A stretch of DNA of 64,000 nucleotides from Romboutsia sp. CE17 (GCF_012317385.1 NZ_CP051144.1:124001-188000), one strand, 5' to 3'. Positions 9,482 through 18,879 are shown, counted from the stretch's first letter. The notes: generated by a model not told the origin, from the sequence alone. Translations and numbers: made by a program.

Positions 9482-10021
9482 CCATTCATCTTTGCTGATA
9501 CATGTAATTATTTCTGTGCGTATATCTCCCATTAATGGCCAAGGTTTATCTATATTAGTACTGTGATATTTAAATCCACATTTTTCTTGAGCACGAGCTG
9601 ATTTTTCATTCCCTTCAAAATATCCGCACCAAAGGGACTTAAGTCCTAATTCATTAAAAGAGTATCTCATTAATTCTCTCATAGCTTCTGGAATAAGACC
9701 TTGTCCCCAATAAGGAACACCTATCCAATATGCAATTTCTCCTTCATCTTGTCCAATACCAAAATCACTTGACTTTCCTATTAATAAACCAATACAACCA
9801 ATAGGTTCCTCTTGACCTTTTGGAACTATTGCGTAAATTCCGTCTGCTGAAAATACATCTCTAATAATTTGCTTGCTAAATTCAATATCAGTATGAATCG
9901 GCCAACCAGCGATTGGTCCAACTCTTGGATCACTTGCATATTTATATAGGGCAGATGCATCTTCTATTCTCCATGGTCTTAATTTAAGACGTTTTGTTTC
10001 TAATTCTGATTTTATTTTCAT
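9455..10021 (-). CDS. GNAT acetyltransferase, RimJ/RimL type
   Basis: This 188-residue protein begins MKIKSELETKRLKLRPW and contains IAYWIGVPYWGQGLIPEAMR, the acetyl-CoA-binding region of the RimJ/RimL branch of GNAT acetyltransferases, which modify N-termini of ribosomal proteins or small substrates. The actual substrate cannot be told. The ATG at 10021 is chosen over one nine codons upstream because AGGAGG lies 7 bases before it. It is transcribed convergently to the ATPase relic. Confidence 0.85.
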   Translation of the reverse strand: MKIKSELETKRLKLRPWRIEDASALYKYASDPRVGPIAGWPIHTDIEFSKQIIRDVFSADGIYAIVPKGQEEPIGCIGLLIGKSSDFGIGQDEGEIAYWIGVPYWGQGLIPEAMRELMRYSFNELGLKSLWCGYFEGNEKSARAQEKCGFKYHSTNIDKPWPLMGDIRTEIITCISKDEWLNQISLSE

Positions 10022-10215
10022 TTTAATCCTCCTAAAATTTCTTATCAATTTTTATCTTACATATATCATCGAATAAGTGTATAAAGATAATGCTTATATA
10101 CACATTAAATAGTATATCTGCATTATTAATTTCCATAATTATAGATACATGTTTATTGTATAGTTAAAAATACTGTAAAAATAGACTTAAGAATAAATAT
10201 AATTATTCTTTCCTA

Positions 10216-10254
10216 TAAAAAAAGAGATATTACCTGTGGTAAGACCTCTTTTAA
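10216..10254 (-). terminator. Bidirectional terminator after the CD3324-type gene
   Basis: Stem AAAAGAG-A-TATTACC / GGTAAGA-CCTCTTTT with a TGT loop, A-run on one side and T-run on the other. It lies directly after the minus-strand gene ending at 10259. Confidence 0.7.
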
Positions 10255-10258
10255 TTTA

Positions 10259-10516
10259 TTATTTATTTACTATTTTTCTTACAGAATCATATGATAAACA
10301 ATGCTTCTTTGCAATATCATTTATTGACATTCCATTTTTATATTGATTGATTATTTCTTTATTACGTTTGTCATAATATTCTCTTGAACCACTATTTGTT
10401 CCCCACTTTTTCTTTTTCCTAGATATAGGGATATATAGTAGTTCTCCATCTACATAATTTAAAATTTCATTCAATAAATCTTTTGGAAGCACATCCGCTG
10501 CATTAATATATTTCAT
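10259..10516 (-). CDS. CD3324-family small helix-turn-helix protein
   Basis: The 85-residue protein starts MKYINAADVLPKDLLNEIL, continues YVDGELLYIP and KKWGTNSGSRE, and ends in a helix-turn-helix (NGMSINDIAKKHCLSYDSVRKIV). This is the pattern of the CD3324 / Mor-like family of small clostridial DNA-binding proteins of unknown target. A GGAGTAG ribosome-binding site precedes the ATG. Its 5' leader contains the inverted repeat at 10551-10615. Confidence 0.8.
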   Translation of the reverse strand: MKYINAADVLPKDLLNEILNYVDGELLYIPISRKKKKWGTNSGSREYYDKRNKEIINQYKNGMSINDIAKKHCLSYDSVRKIVNK

Positions 10517-10550
10517 CGCTCTACTCCTTTATTTAGATAATTAAATAAAG

Positions 10551-10615
10551 TGCAGAATTAGCAGCTAACGCAACTTATTATCCCATACAGTTTGTTGCAT
10601 TACTACTATTCTGCA
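10551..10615. repeat. Imperfect 22-24 base inverted repeat
   Basis: The left arm starts TGCAGAATTAGCAG and ends GCAAC (10551-10574); the right arm runs GTTGC to ATTCTGCA (10594-10615). The arms match over about 20 positions. It lies about 35 bases upstream of the CD3324-type start and could fold in that leader, or be the trace of a small mobile element. Confidence 0.6.
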
Positions 10616-11105
10616 TGGGTATAAGCACTAAGAAATATACTTTTAGTTTTTAATTTTATAAACACATATATCACCCCTTAAACATTAAAATTAATACTTA
10701 GGATTTTTAATTTCATTTAAAATCATATACTTTTAATATTTTAAATTGGATAATTAGAATAGTTTTTTATCTCAAACATTCTACTATAGGTTATTTAATA
10801 AAAATCTATTTTTACTATATAGAATATCATTTTAAATTATGAAACTCAACTATCAATAATTTCATTTAATAGAGCTTAATAGATACAACACTAATAGAAA
10901 TATCTAATTCAGAAATGGTTATTTATAAATTCAGGTAGAGGACTTACTGAAAATAGACTAAATAATACTTTTGAAATTTATTTTACTGTAAATTTATATT
11001 TTACTGACATATTATTTCGTTTTTATACTACAAAAAATTATAAATTATAACAGTATGTTTAAATAGTATTCATTATGGTATCATTTATATTGGAAAATTT
11101 TATGA
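10616..11105. other. Long intergenic region before the hydrogenase gene
   Basis: About 490 bases of very AT-rich DNA with no open frame of coding character, no repeat seen elsewhere in the window and no terminator. It must contain the promoters of the divergent CD3324-type gene and of hydA; I cannot place them with confidence. Confidence 0.4.
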
Positions 11106-11125
11106 TTTATAAGGAGTACTAAAAA

Positions 11126-12532
11126 ATGAAACATTTATTTACAGAAAAAGTTGTACCGATAGAATCGGATAACAAAGCTATAAAAATAGACTACGATAAA
11201 TGTATAAAATGTGGTCTATGTAAGCGTGTATGTGAAAGAGAGATGGGTGTTGCTAATTTCTTTGATTTAGAAAAAACTAATGACATAGCAATATGCATAA
11301 ACTGTGCACAATGTGCTCAAGCCTGTCCAGTAGGAGCTATAACTCAAGTTGAAGATATACATAGAGTAAAAGAGGCAATCGAAGATAAAGATAAGATAGT
11401 AATATTTAATACAGCACCAGCAGTTCGTGTTGCATTAGGAGAAGAGTTTAAAATGGAAACCGGAAGTTATGTTGAAGACAAGATGGTTCATGCTCTTAGA
11501 GAACTAGGTGGAGATTATGTATTTGATGTTACATTTGGGGCTGACATGACTATTATGGAAGAAGCAAATGAGCTTGTAAAAAGAATAGTTGAAAAAAATG
11601 AAAATATACCACAATTCACAAGTTGCTGTCCAGGATGGGTTACATTTGTAGAAACTTTCTACCCTGAGTTACTAAATAATTTATCTACTGCTAAGAGTCC
11701 AATTTCTATGCAAGGAGCGACTATCAAAACATACTTTGCTAAGAAAGCAAATATCGATCCAAGTAAAATCATAAATGTTACAATCACGCCATGTACGGCT
11801 AAGAAGTTTGAAATAGACAGGCCAGAAATGAATGATTCAGCGAAATTTAATAATATAGAAGGCCTAAGAGACAACGATATTATAATAACTACTAAAGAAC
11901 TAGCTAAATGGATTAAAGAAGAAGGAATAGACTTTGAAAATTTAAAAGGTTCTAAATTTGATAATATGTTAGGTCTAGGTAGTGGTGCTGGAGTTATATT
12001 TGGTAATAGTGGTGGTGTTACAGAAGCTGCTGTTAGAACTGCATATCATTCAATAACAGGTGAAGATCCAACTGGAGAGCTTTTAAGCTTTGAGCCAGTA
12101 AGGGGATTAGATGGAGTAAAAGAAGCATCTATAACTATAGGAGATATTAATTTAAAATTAGCTGTAGTACAAGGAACTGCTCATGCAAGAACATTAATTG
12201 AAAAGATAAAAAATAATGAAGTTAATTATGACTTTGTTGAAGTAATGGCCTGTAAAGGTGGTTGTATAGGTGGAGGTGGTCAACCTAAAACTACAAAGGT
12301 AATAAATGATAAAATAAGACTTAGTCGTATAGAAGGGTTATATGGTAAAGATGAAGAATTAAAGATAAAGTGTAGCTACCAAAATCCAGATATAATAGCA
12401 GTATATAAAGAGTTTTATAAAGAACCACTATCACACTTAGCACATGAGCTTTTACATACATCATATGAATCTAAAAAACATATGTTAGGTATTGATAATG
12501 ACCAAGAGATATCTTCAGATGAAATTATATAA
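11126..12532 (+). CDS. hydA: [FeFe] hydrogenase, monomeric, two-cluster type
   Basis: It catalyses H2 evolution or uptake with ferredoxin. The 468-residue protein has two N-terminal [4Fe-4S] motifs (Cys 26, 29, 32, 36 and 57, 60, 63, 67) and the H-cluster motifs TSCCPGW (about 165), TPCTAKKFE (about 221) and MACKGGCIGGGGQP (about 374). The middle motif has Thr where the best-studied enzymes have Met (MPCTAKK). There is no [2Fe-2S] plant-ferredoxin domain, and the length fits the short M2-like class. The three maturation genes follow on the same strand after a hairpin. Confidence 0.93.
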   Translation: MKHLFTEKVVPIESDNKAIKIDYDKCIKCGLCKRVCEREMGVANFFDLEKTNDIAICINCAQCAQACPVGAITQVEDIHRVKEAIEDKDKIVIFNTAPAVRVALGEEFKMETGSYVEDKMVHALRELGGDYVFDVTFGADMTIMEEANELVKRIVEKNENIPQFTSCCPGWVTFVETFYPELLNNLSTAKSPISMQGATIKTYFAKKANIDPSKIINVTITPCTAKKFEIDRPEMNDSAKFNNIEGLRDNDIIITTKELAKWIKEEGIDFENLKGSKFDNMLGLGSGAGVIFGNSGGVTEAAVRTAYHSITGEDPTGELLSFEPVRGLDGVKEASITIGDINLKLAVVQGTAHARTLIEKIKNNEVNYDFVEVMACKGGCIGGGGQPKTTKVINDKIRLSRIEGLYGKDEELKIKCSYQNPDIIAVYKEFYKEPLSHLAHELLHTSYESKKHMLGIDNDQEISSDEII

Positions 12533-12559
12533 TTTTTAGAAGCTAAGATTTTTTAGTAA

Positions 12560-12591
12560 GCTGTCTTAAATATACATAGTTTTAAGACAGC
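12560..12591 (+). terminator. Stem-loop after hydA
   Basis: Perfect 11-bp stem GCTGTCTTAAA/TTTAAGACAGC (12560-12570, 12581-12591). Only a short T-rich tail follows, so it may be a weak terminator that lets some transcription reach hydE, or a processing site. Confidence 0.55.
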
Positions 12592-12709
12592 CTATTTATA
12601 TTAAGTTATTAAAAGTTTTATAATTTTTAGATATCGTAAATTACATAAAATTATTCGAGATATATTTAAGCAAAGCAACGTTTATTATATAAATATAGAG
12701 GTGATAAAA

Positions 12710-13756
12710 GTGGATGTTAAAGCGATAATACAAAAACTATATGATACTAATGATGCATCAAGAGAAGAATTATTGTATCTATTAGATAATATGGATGGTG
12801 ATAGTAAAAAATTTCTTATAGAAAAAGCTTATGAAACAAGATATAAATATTTTAAAAATACAGTATTTGCTAGAGGACTAATAGAAATTAGTAGTTACTG
12901 TAAAAAGGATTGTTTGTACTGTGGGCTTAGAAGAAGCAACAAAAATGCTGAAAGATATAGATTAGATATAGATGATATAGTAGAGTGCGCTAAAAGAGGA
13001 GACGAGCTAGGATATAAGACTGTAGTTTTACAAGGTGGAGAAGATGCTTTCTACACAGATGAAAAAATGGTTGAAATTATAAAAGCTATTAAAAAGGAAC
13101 TTCCCAATAATGCACTAACTTTATCTATTGGAGAAAGAAGTTATGATTCTTATAAAAAGCTATATGAAGCTGGAGCAGATAGATTTTTACTTAGACATGA
13201 AAGTGCAACTAAGAGCTTATATGAATCTATACATAATACTGAATCATTTGAAGAGAGAAGAAGTTGTTTAAGAAATCTAAAGGAAATAGGATTCCAATCA
13301 GGGGCAGGATTTATGGTAGGATTACCTAATCAAACTAATGAAGATTTAGTAAATGATTTAAGATTTGTAAAAGAATTAGAACCGGCAATGTGTGGTATAG
13401 GCCCATTTATTCCTCATAAAGACACACCTCTTAAAGACTGTAGTGCAGGTACTACAGAAAAGACTATAATTTTACTTGCAATAACAAGACTATTACTACC
13501 AAAGGTGTTATTACCTGCAACTACAGCACTTGCAAGTATTGATAGTAATGGAAGAAATGAAGGACTAAGAGCTGGAGCAAATGTTATAATGCCAAACTTA
13601 TCACCAATGGGAGTTAGAAAAAAGTACTCTTTATATAATAATAAAGCATTTATATTAGATGAAGATGCAGAGTATAGAAACAGTATAGAAGAAAAGCTAA
13701 AGGAAGCAGGCTTTGAACTAGTTGTATCAAGAGGAGATAATCCAGACTTTGCATAG
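12710..13756 (+). CDS. hydE: HydE, radical-SAM hydrogenase maturase
   Basis: HydE is one of three enzymes that assemble the dithiolate-bridged iron subcluster of [FeFe] hydrogenase. The radical-SAM cluster motif is CKKDCLYC (about residue 61), followed by the GGED loop (VVLQGGEDAFY) and GLPNQTNEDL. Its length, about 348 residues, is normal. I chose the GTG at 12710 because it leaves AGAGGTG as its ribosome-binding site; an in-frame GTG at 12701 would itself be part of that site. hydG follows 105 bases downstream. Confidence 0.93.
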   Translation: MDVKAIIQKLYDTNDASREELLYLLDNMDGDSKKFLIEKAYETRYKYFKNTVFARGLIEISSYCKKDCLYCGLRRSNKNAERYRLDIDDIVECAKRGDELGYKTVVLQGGEDAFYTDEKMVEIIKAIKKELPNNALTLSIGERSYDSYKKLYEAGADRFLLRHESATKSLYESIHNTESFEERRSCLRNLKEIGFQSGAGFMVGLPNQTNEDLVNDLRFVKELEPAMCGIGPFIPHKDTPLKDCSAGTTEKTIILLAITRLLLPKVLLPATTALASIDSNGRNEGLRAGANVIMPNLSPMGVRKKYSLYNNKAFILDEDAEYRNSIEEKLKEAGFELVVSRGDNPDFA

Positions 13757-13861
13757 TTTTAGAATTTTAAAAGAATCGAATTTTAATCAATATGACGTGA
13801 CCTTGCCGAACATACACTGTCGACATGAGTAAAGCGAATTTCAGATAAAAGGAGAAGAGTT

Positions 13862-15238
13862 ATGTTCATAAATCATGATTTTATATACAAAATATTAGAA
13901 GAAACAAAAAATCCAACTAATGAAGAAATTAAAGAAGTTTTAGAGAAAGCTAAAAAAAGAGATGGATTATCATATAAAGATATAGCTATATTACTTCAAG
14001 CTGAAGATAAAAATGATTTAGAAGAAATATACAAATTAGCTGGGGAAATAAAGAAAGATATATACGGAAAAAGAGTAGTAGTTTTTGCACCTCTTTATGT
14101 TAGTGATTACTGCGTAAACAACTGTGTATATTGTGGTTATAAAAGAGATAATAAGTTTACAAGAAGAAAATTAACTATGGAAGAAGTTGCAGAAGAAGTT
14201 AGAATTTTAGAGAAAATGGGACATAAAAGATTAGCACTAGAACTTGGTGAAGATCCAGTAAATGCTCCTATAGACTATGCACTAGAATGTTTAGATACAA
14301 TATATAAAACTCAAAATGCAAACGGAGAGATAAGAAGAGTTAATGTAAATATAGCTGCTACTACTGTAGAAAACTATAAAAAATTAAATGAAAAAGGAAT
14401 AGGTACATATATATTATTCCAAGAAACATATCATGAAGATTCTTACAATAAGATGCATCCAAAGTCTTTAAAAGGAGATTATGAATATCATCTAACTGCC
14501 TTTGACAGAGCTATGGAGGCTGGAATAGATGATGTTGGAGCAGGTGTATTATTTGGACTTGCTGATCCTAGATTTGAAGTATTAGGTCTTATGATGCATA
14601 ATGCTCATTTAGAAGAAAAGTATGGAGTAGGATTCCACACTATATCAGTGCCAAGACTACAACCTGCTAATGGGGTTACACTTGAAAATTACCCATATCT
14701 ATTAGATGATAAAATGTTTAAAAAAGTAGTTGCAATACTAAGAATTGCAGTACCATTTACTGGTCTTATACTTTCAACAAGAGAAACGCCTAAAATGAGA
14801 AGAGAGTTACTTAAGTATGGTGTAAGTCAAATATCTGCAGGTTCATCTACAGGTGTTGGTGGATACAAGCAAAGAGAAGAAGGGGAAGAAATAAAACAAT
14901 TTAAAACTAATGATGAAAGAAGTCCAATAGAAATATTAAAAGAGTTATTAGATGATGGATATATACCAAGTTACTGTACAGCATGTTATAGAAAAGGAAG
15001 AACTGGAGATAGATTTATGTCTCTTGCAAAATCAGGAAACATAAAATATGTCTGTGAGCCTAATGCAATTATGACTCTTCTTGAGTTTACTTTAGATTAT
15101 GGAGACAAGGAATTATATGATAAAGCTCAAGAAATTATAAATACTGAAGTTGAAAATATTCCAAGAGAAGATATAAAGAATATGACTAAAGCAAGTTTAG
15201 AAAAAATGAAAAATGGTGAAAGAGATTTTTATTTATAG
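13862..15238 (+). CDS. hydG: HydG, tyrosine-cleaving radical-SAM maturase
   Basis: HydG cleaves tyrosine to make the CO and CN- ligands of the H-cluster. The 458-residue protein has the radical-SAM motif CVNNCVYCGY (about residue 84) and the C-terminal auxiliary-cluster motif CTACYRKGRTGDRF with a later Cys (CEPNA). This separates it from the closely related ThiH. An AAAGGAGAAG ribosome-binding site precedes the ATG. hydF starts nine bases after its stop, so the two are co-transcribed. Confidence 0.95.
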   Translation: MFINHDFIYKILEETKNPTNEEIKEVLEKAKKRDGLSYKDIAILLQAEDKNDLEEIYKLAGEIKKDIYGKRVVVFAPLYVSDYCVNNCVYCGYKRDNKFTRRKLTMEEVAEEVRILEKMGHKRLALELGEDPVNAPIDYALECLDTIYKTQNANGEIRRVNVNIAATTVENYKKLNEKGIGTYILFQETYHEDSYNKMHPKSLKGDYEYHLTAFDRAMEAGIDDVGAGVLFGLADPRFEVLGLMMHNAHLEEKYGVGFHTISVPRLQPANGVTLENYPYLLDDKMFKKVVAILRIAVPFTGLILSTRETPKMRRELLKYGVSQISAGSSTGVGGYKQREEGEEIKQFKTNDERSPIEILKELLDDGYIPSYCTACYRKGRTGDRFMSLAKSGNIKYVCEPNAIMTLLEFTLDYGDKELYDKAQEIINTEVENIPREDIKNMTKASLEKMKNGERDFYL

Positions 15239-15247
15239 GAGGCTAGT

Positions 15248-16435
15248 ATGAATATCACTCCAAATTCAAATAGAAAACATATAGGGATATATGGTAATAC
15301 AAATAGTGGAAAATCATCTCTTATGAATACTATTTTAGGTCAAGATATATCACTTGTATCCAGTGTAGAAGGAACTACCACTGACCCTGTCCAAAAAGCT
15401 ATGGAACTTATACCATATGGTCCAGTTTTATTTATTGATACAGCGGGTCTTGAAGATAAAACTGAACTTGGATCTATAAGAATTAAAAAAAGTTATGAGT
15501 TCTTAAAAAGATTGGATCTTGCTTTATATGTAGTTGATGTAAAAAATCCAGATCTCGATACTTATAAAATTTGGAAAAGAGAAGCGGCTAAATACAACGT
15601 AGATCATATTGTAGTTATAAATAAAATAGATACTGCAAGTAAAGAAGAAATAGATAGCTTAGTTAAAAACTTTAAGGAGTATATTCCTGTTTCTGCTAAG
15701 TATAAATCTGGAATTGATGATCTTAGAAGCGAAATAATAAAGCATCTAGAAGATGGAGAAGAAGAAAAGCCTATTGTTGGTGACTTATTAGAATATGGTT
15801 CAAAAGTAGTTTTAGTAGTTCCAATTGATAGTGAGGCACCAAAGGGAAGAATAATTCTACCACAAGTACAAGTCATAAGGGATTGTTTAGACCATGGTAT
15901 AAAGACTTATGTTGTAAGAGATACTGAACTTGAAGAAGCAGTAAATGAAGTCAAAGATATAGACTTAGTTATAACTGATTCTCAAGCTTTTAAAGAAGTT
16001 GATAGTATAATACCTAAAGATTTAAAGCTTACAAGTTTTTCAATATTATTTGCTAGACAAAAAGGTGAACTAGATGAATTTTTAGAAGGAACAAAAAAGC
16101 TTGATAGTTTAAAACCGAATGATAAGATATTAATCTGTGAAAGTTGCACACACAATGTGTCTCATGAAGATATAGGAAGAGTTAAGATACCTACTATGCT
16201 AAGAAAAATAGCAGGGGGAGATTTAAATATTGATCATATGGTTGGATATGATTTTAAGGAAAATGTTGAAGACTATGATTTAATAATTCACTGCGGTGCA
16301 TGTATGGTAAATCGAAAAAGTGTATTAAATAAGATAAATATATGCAAAGAAAAGAATGTACCTATAACTAACTATGGAATGGTTATAGCATATTTTACAA
16401 AAATATTAGATAGATCAGTTGAGATTTTTAAATAA
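15248..16435 (+). CDS. hydF: HydF, GTPase scaffold for H-cluster assembly
   Basis: HydF holds the iron subcluster precursor and delivers it to apo-hydrogenase. Visible parts in the 395 residues: Walker A GNTNSGKSS (about 17), DTAGLED, NKID, and the C-terminal cluster ligands C-T-H-N and HCGAC (about 300-355). TAGGAGG lies just before the ATG and overlaps the end of hydG. It closes the hydA-E-G-F cluster and is followed by a terminator. Confidence 0.95.
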   Translation: MNITPNSNRKHIGIYGNTNSGKSSLMNTILGQDISLVSSVEGTTTDPVQKAMELIPYGPVLFIDTAGLEDKTELGSIRIKKSYEFLKRLDLALYVVDVKNPDLDTYKIWKREAAKYNVDHIVVINKIDTASKEEIDSLVKNFKEYIPVSAKYKSGIDDLRSEIIKHLEDGEEEKPIVGDLLEYGSKVVLVVPIDSEAPKGRIILPQVQVIRDCLDHGIKTYVVRDTELEEAVNEVKDIDLVITDSQAFKEVDSIIPKDLKLTSFSILFARQKGELDEFLEGTKKLDSLKPNDKILICESCTHNVSHEDIGRVKIPTMLRKIAGGDLNIDHMVGYDFKENVEDYDLIIHCGACMVNRKSVLNKINICKEKNVPITNYGMVIAYFTKILDRSVEIFK

Positions 16436-16470
16436 TTTATAAAAGAATTAAAGTAAAATGTTTTAAATAT

Positions 16471-16508
16471 AAGAAGCTACCTTAAAATATATAGTAGCTT
16501 CTTTTTTT
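16471..16508 (+). terminator. Terminator of the hyd genes
   Basis: Stem GAAGCTAC/GTAGCTTC (16473-16480, 16494-16501) followed by seven T's. Confidence 0.85.
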
Positions 16509-16569
16509 GTAGAAGATAATAATAAAATATTATAGAAATTAGGATATAATCTAATTAGGGGTGGGAATA

Positions 16570-17268
16570 TTGATATACAAGTCAGGGAAAATTGGATACT
16601 ATAAATCTTATGAATATGCAAAAACTATATTAAGTAAAATGAAAAAAATAACAGCATTTAAAGCATTTAGTAATGAAGAGCATGATTATTATGAGATAAT
16701 AGATAATAATAGAAATTATTATAATTTGATTTTGTTTGATGAAGATTCAAATGAGTATTGGTTTGATACAAATTGTGGATATAAGGGAATGGGAAGTGTT
16801 TACAGTGAGAAAATTTTAAGGTTAGTAGGTATTAGAGAAGATTATAATATAGCTTTTGAAAAAGAAATATATAAGTTTAATTTATGTCTAAGTAATGAGT
16901 TGAATCTTTTAATTGTTGAGATTGATTTATTAAATAGTATTAAAACATATTTTATAAACTCTTTGTTAAGCTTGAATTTTGAAAATGCCTACTTAAGATA
17001 TAGAGCATTAGATAGTTTGAAAAAATTTGGCGTTGTAAAGCCTATTAATGATGCCATAGGTAGCGATTTATATGTAAAGTACTTTGATAATTACGTCTCT
17101 GGGGAAAAGGTTTGCAAAAAGGATAGTATCAATAATATATTATTTTTAGATAGCTCTCTAAATAAAGATGTGAAGTTAAATATAAGTTATAATATAAAGA
17201 ATTTATTAGGATCAAAAGATATATCTATAAAAGAAATTAAAAAAACTGAATATGGGATACACGATTAA
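16570..17268 (+). CDS. Hypothetical protein, unrecognised
   Basis: I do not recognise this protein of about 232 residues. It is soluble, rich in Asn, Tyr and Lys, with no signal peptide or membrane helix. The first 70 residues contain the repeated tyrosine-rich pattern DYYEIIDNNRNYYNLILFDEDSNEYWF; the middle is leucine-rich and probably helical (about 100-160). The start is uncertain: GTG at 16561 overlaps the AGGGGTGG ribosome-binding site, so I prefer the TTG at 16570. It has its own transcription unit between two terminators. Confidence 0.6.
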   Translation: MIYKSGKIGYYKSYEYAKTILSKMKKITAFKAFSNEEHDYYEIIDNNRNYYNLILFDEDSNEYWFDTNCGYKGMGSVYSEKILRLVGIREDYNIAFEKEIYKFNLCLSNELNLLIVEIDLLNSIKTYFINSLLSLNFENAYLRYRALDSLKKFGVVKPINDAIGSDLYVKYFDNYVSGEKVCKKDSINNILFLDSSLNKDVKLNISYNIKNLLGSKDISIKEIKKTEYGIHD

Positions 17269-17656
17269 AACTTAAAAAGAAATCGCAAAATAAGTATTTC
17301 AAGTATGCTGGAATTTATAGTTTTTTAAGAGTTAAGCAACTATAATAGTATCAATAATTGTAGTAGGAACAGTTGGAGTTCAAAGTAATGAATTTTTAGT
17401 AGTATTTGACAAAACTGTTAATAAAATTAAGAAATATCCAAGCCGGAGGCCATAATAAAAGGTCTTCGGCATTTTTATTTTATAGCCCAAAACACTCGTG
17501 AATTTATTTATGTTTTGAATCGGTGAAGATATTTTAACATATGGAAAAATATAAAATCAAAATGAAAAAATAAAATAAAAAATTATTGCGCTATCTCCAA
17601 ATATAACTTAAATTTAATATATAATATTTTATTAGAGAAGAAATGGAGTGAATAGT
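17269..17656. other. Intergenic region with a possible decayed small ORF
   Basis: There is no intact gene. A short open stretch (17336-17455) would read IIVSIIVVGTVGVQ then FDKTVNKIKKYPSRRP, a hydrophobic helix followed by a basic tail, but it has no start and would need a frameshift to connect to upstream codons. The terminator at 17442-17477 overlaps its end. It may be a remnant of a small membrane peptide gene. Confidence 0.3.
17442..17477 (+). terminator. Intrinsic terminator
   Basis: GC-rich 10-bp stem GCCGGAGGCC/GGTCTTCGGC (17442-17451, 17461-17470, with G-U pairs) followed by ATTTTTATTTT. Confidence 0.75.
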
Positions 17657-18361
17657 ATGGAAAACCATAAAGTTAAGTATGTACCAGTGGTAACATCAAA
17701 TTTAAGAAATAATTATGTAGAAATTCCTAGTATTATTTCTAAAGCATCGGGAATAAAAATTTTTGGAAAAAGGTTGAAGTCATTTATTTTTACTACTGAT
17801 GTAGCTATAATTAAAAATACTAACGCAGATGCTGTAATAGCAGTATATCCATTTACACCTCAGCCTTCAATTACTCAAGCCATACTGTCTGTTTCAGATA
17901 GACCAGTTTTATGTGGTGTTGGTGGAGGATTAACACATGGTACTAGATCAGCAAATATTGCTTTACATGCCGAATTTCAAGGTGCAATAGGTGCTATACT
18001 TAACTCACCAGCTCCTGATGAGACTATTAGACATGTTAAGGAATCAGTTGATATTCCTGTAGTTGTAACCATAGTATCGGAGTTAACAGATATTCAAAGT
18101 AAGATCGATGCAGGTGCAGATATATTAAATGTAAGTGGAGGAGCTAATACAGCAAAGATTGTTCGTAAAATTCGAGAGAAATTCCCTCTTATTCCAATAA
18201 TTGCTACAGGTGGACCATCAGAACAAACAATTTTAGAAACAATTGAGGCTGGTGCAAATGCTATTACTTATACACCACCAACAAATGCAGAATTATTTAA
18301 ACATAAAATGAAAGAATATAGAGAAATTGAAGATAAAAAGTATAATAACGAATTGTATTAA
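17657..18361 (+). CDS. TIM-barrel protein of the clostridial 'hydrolase' family
   Basis: The 234-residue protein looks like a (beta/alpha)8 barrel: strand-ending motifs DAVIAVYPFTPQP, CGVGGGLTHGTR, VVVTIVSE, DILNVSGG, PIIATGGPSEQTI and ANAITYTPPT occur at regular spacing, and the late IIATGG loop resembles the phosphate-binding site of ThiG/NanE-like barrels. Such proteins are often annotated only as hydrolase; the reaction is unknown. The ATG at 17657 follows GGAG by about eight bases; an upstream in-frame GTG overlaps that site. Confidence 0.7.
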   Translation: MENHKVKYVPVVTSNLRNNYVEIPSIISKASGIKIFGKRLKSFIFTTDVAIIKNTNADAVIAVYPFTPQPSITQAILSVSDRPVLCGVGGGLTHGTRSANIALHAEFQGAIGAILNSPAPDETIRHVKESVDIPVVVTIVSELTDIQSKIDAGADILNVSGGANTAKIVRKIREKFPLIPIIATGGPSEQTILETIEAGANAITYTPPTNAELFKHKMKEYREIEDKKYNNELY

Positions 18362-18445
18362 GTTACTAGTTAAGTGAACTGAACCCCTTAAAGTAGACAC
18401 GCCTTAGAGTAGGTAAGTATTACTCTTAAATATTGAAATCCGCGA

Positions 18446-18478
18446 AAAACTCATATCCATTGGATATGAGTTTTTTTA
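18446..18478. terminator. Bidirectional terminator between TIM-barrel gene and perR
   Basis: Stem CTCATATCC/GGATATGAG (18450-18458, 18462-18470) flanked by an A-run and a T-run. It can serve the plus-strand gene ending at 18361 and the minus-strand perR ending at 18480. Confidence 0.85.
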
Positions 18479-18479
18479 T

Positions 18480-18860
18480 TTATATATCTTTTTTACAGCT
18501 TTTACAGACACCGTTTAATACAATATCGTAGCTTGAAATAGATAAATCATCTTCTTTAGATAGATTGCTAATAAACTTATTTATAGATTCCGATTCAATA
18601 TCAAAAATATTATTACATTTCTCACATATAAAATGTGCATGAGGATTTATATTTTTATCAAATCTATCAGATTGATTAGGTATACTCAACTTAGAAATAA
18701 ATCCATGCTCTGTTAAAACAGACAAGTTTCTATATACTGTTCCTAAACTTAATCCAGGATTAGTTTTTTTTAGACTAGTATAAATACTATCAGCAGTGGG
18801 ATGAAGATGACTATTTAGTACTTCATTAAGTATAAGCTCCCTTTGTTTTGAAAATTTCAT
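18480..18860 (-). CDS. perR: PerR, Fur-family peroxide-sensing repressor
   Basis: Fur-family metalloregulator of 126 residues: winged-helix N-terminus (RELILNEVLNSHLHPTADSIY and LGTVYRNLSVL), metal site residues in NPHAHFICEKCNNIFD, and a second CxxC (CKSCKK) giving the structural zinc site. Its position next to ahpC and PerR boxes argues for PerR rather than Fur or Zur. The start at 18860 (MKFSKQREL) has a GGAGGTG ribosome-binding site; the longer frame upstream is not plausible. A near-palindromic box at 18880-18894 suggests autoregulation. Confidence 0.85.
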   Translation of the reverse strand: MKFSKQRELILNEVLNSHLHPTADSIYTSLKKTNPGLSLGTVYRNLSVLTEHGFISKLSIPNQSDRFDKNINPHAHFICEKCNNIFDIESESINKFISNLSKEDDLSISSYDIVLNGVCKSCKKDI

Positions 18861-18879
18861 GTCGCACCTCCAATTTATA

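Noticed and set aside
13757-13861. A small gene or RNA between hydE and hydG
   Set aside because: This 105-base gap is slightly less AT-rich, but no open frame, terminator or known RNA motif is visible.
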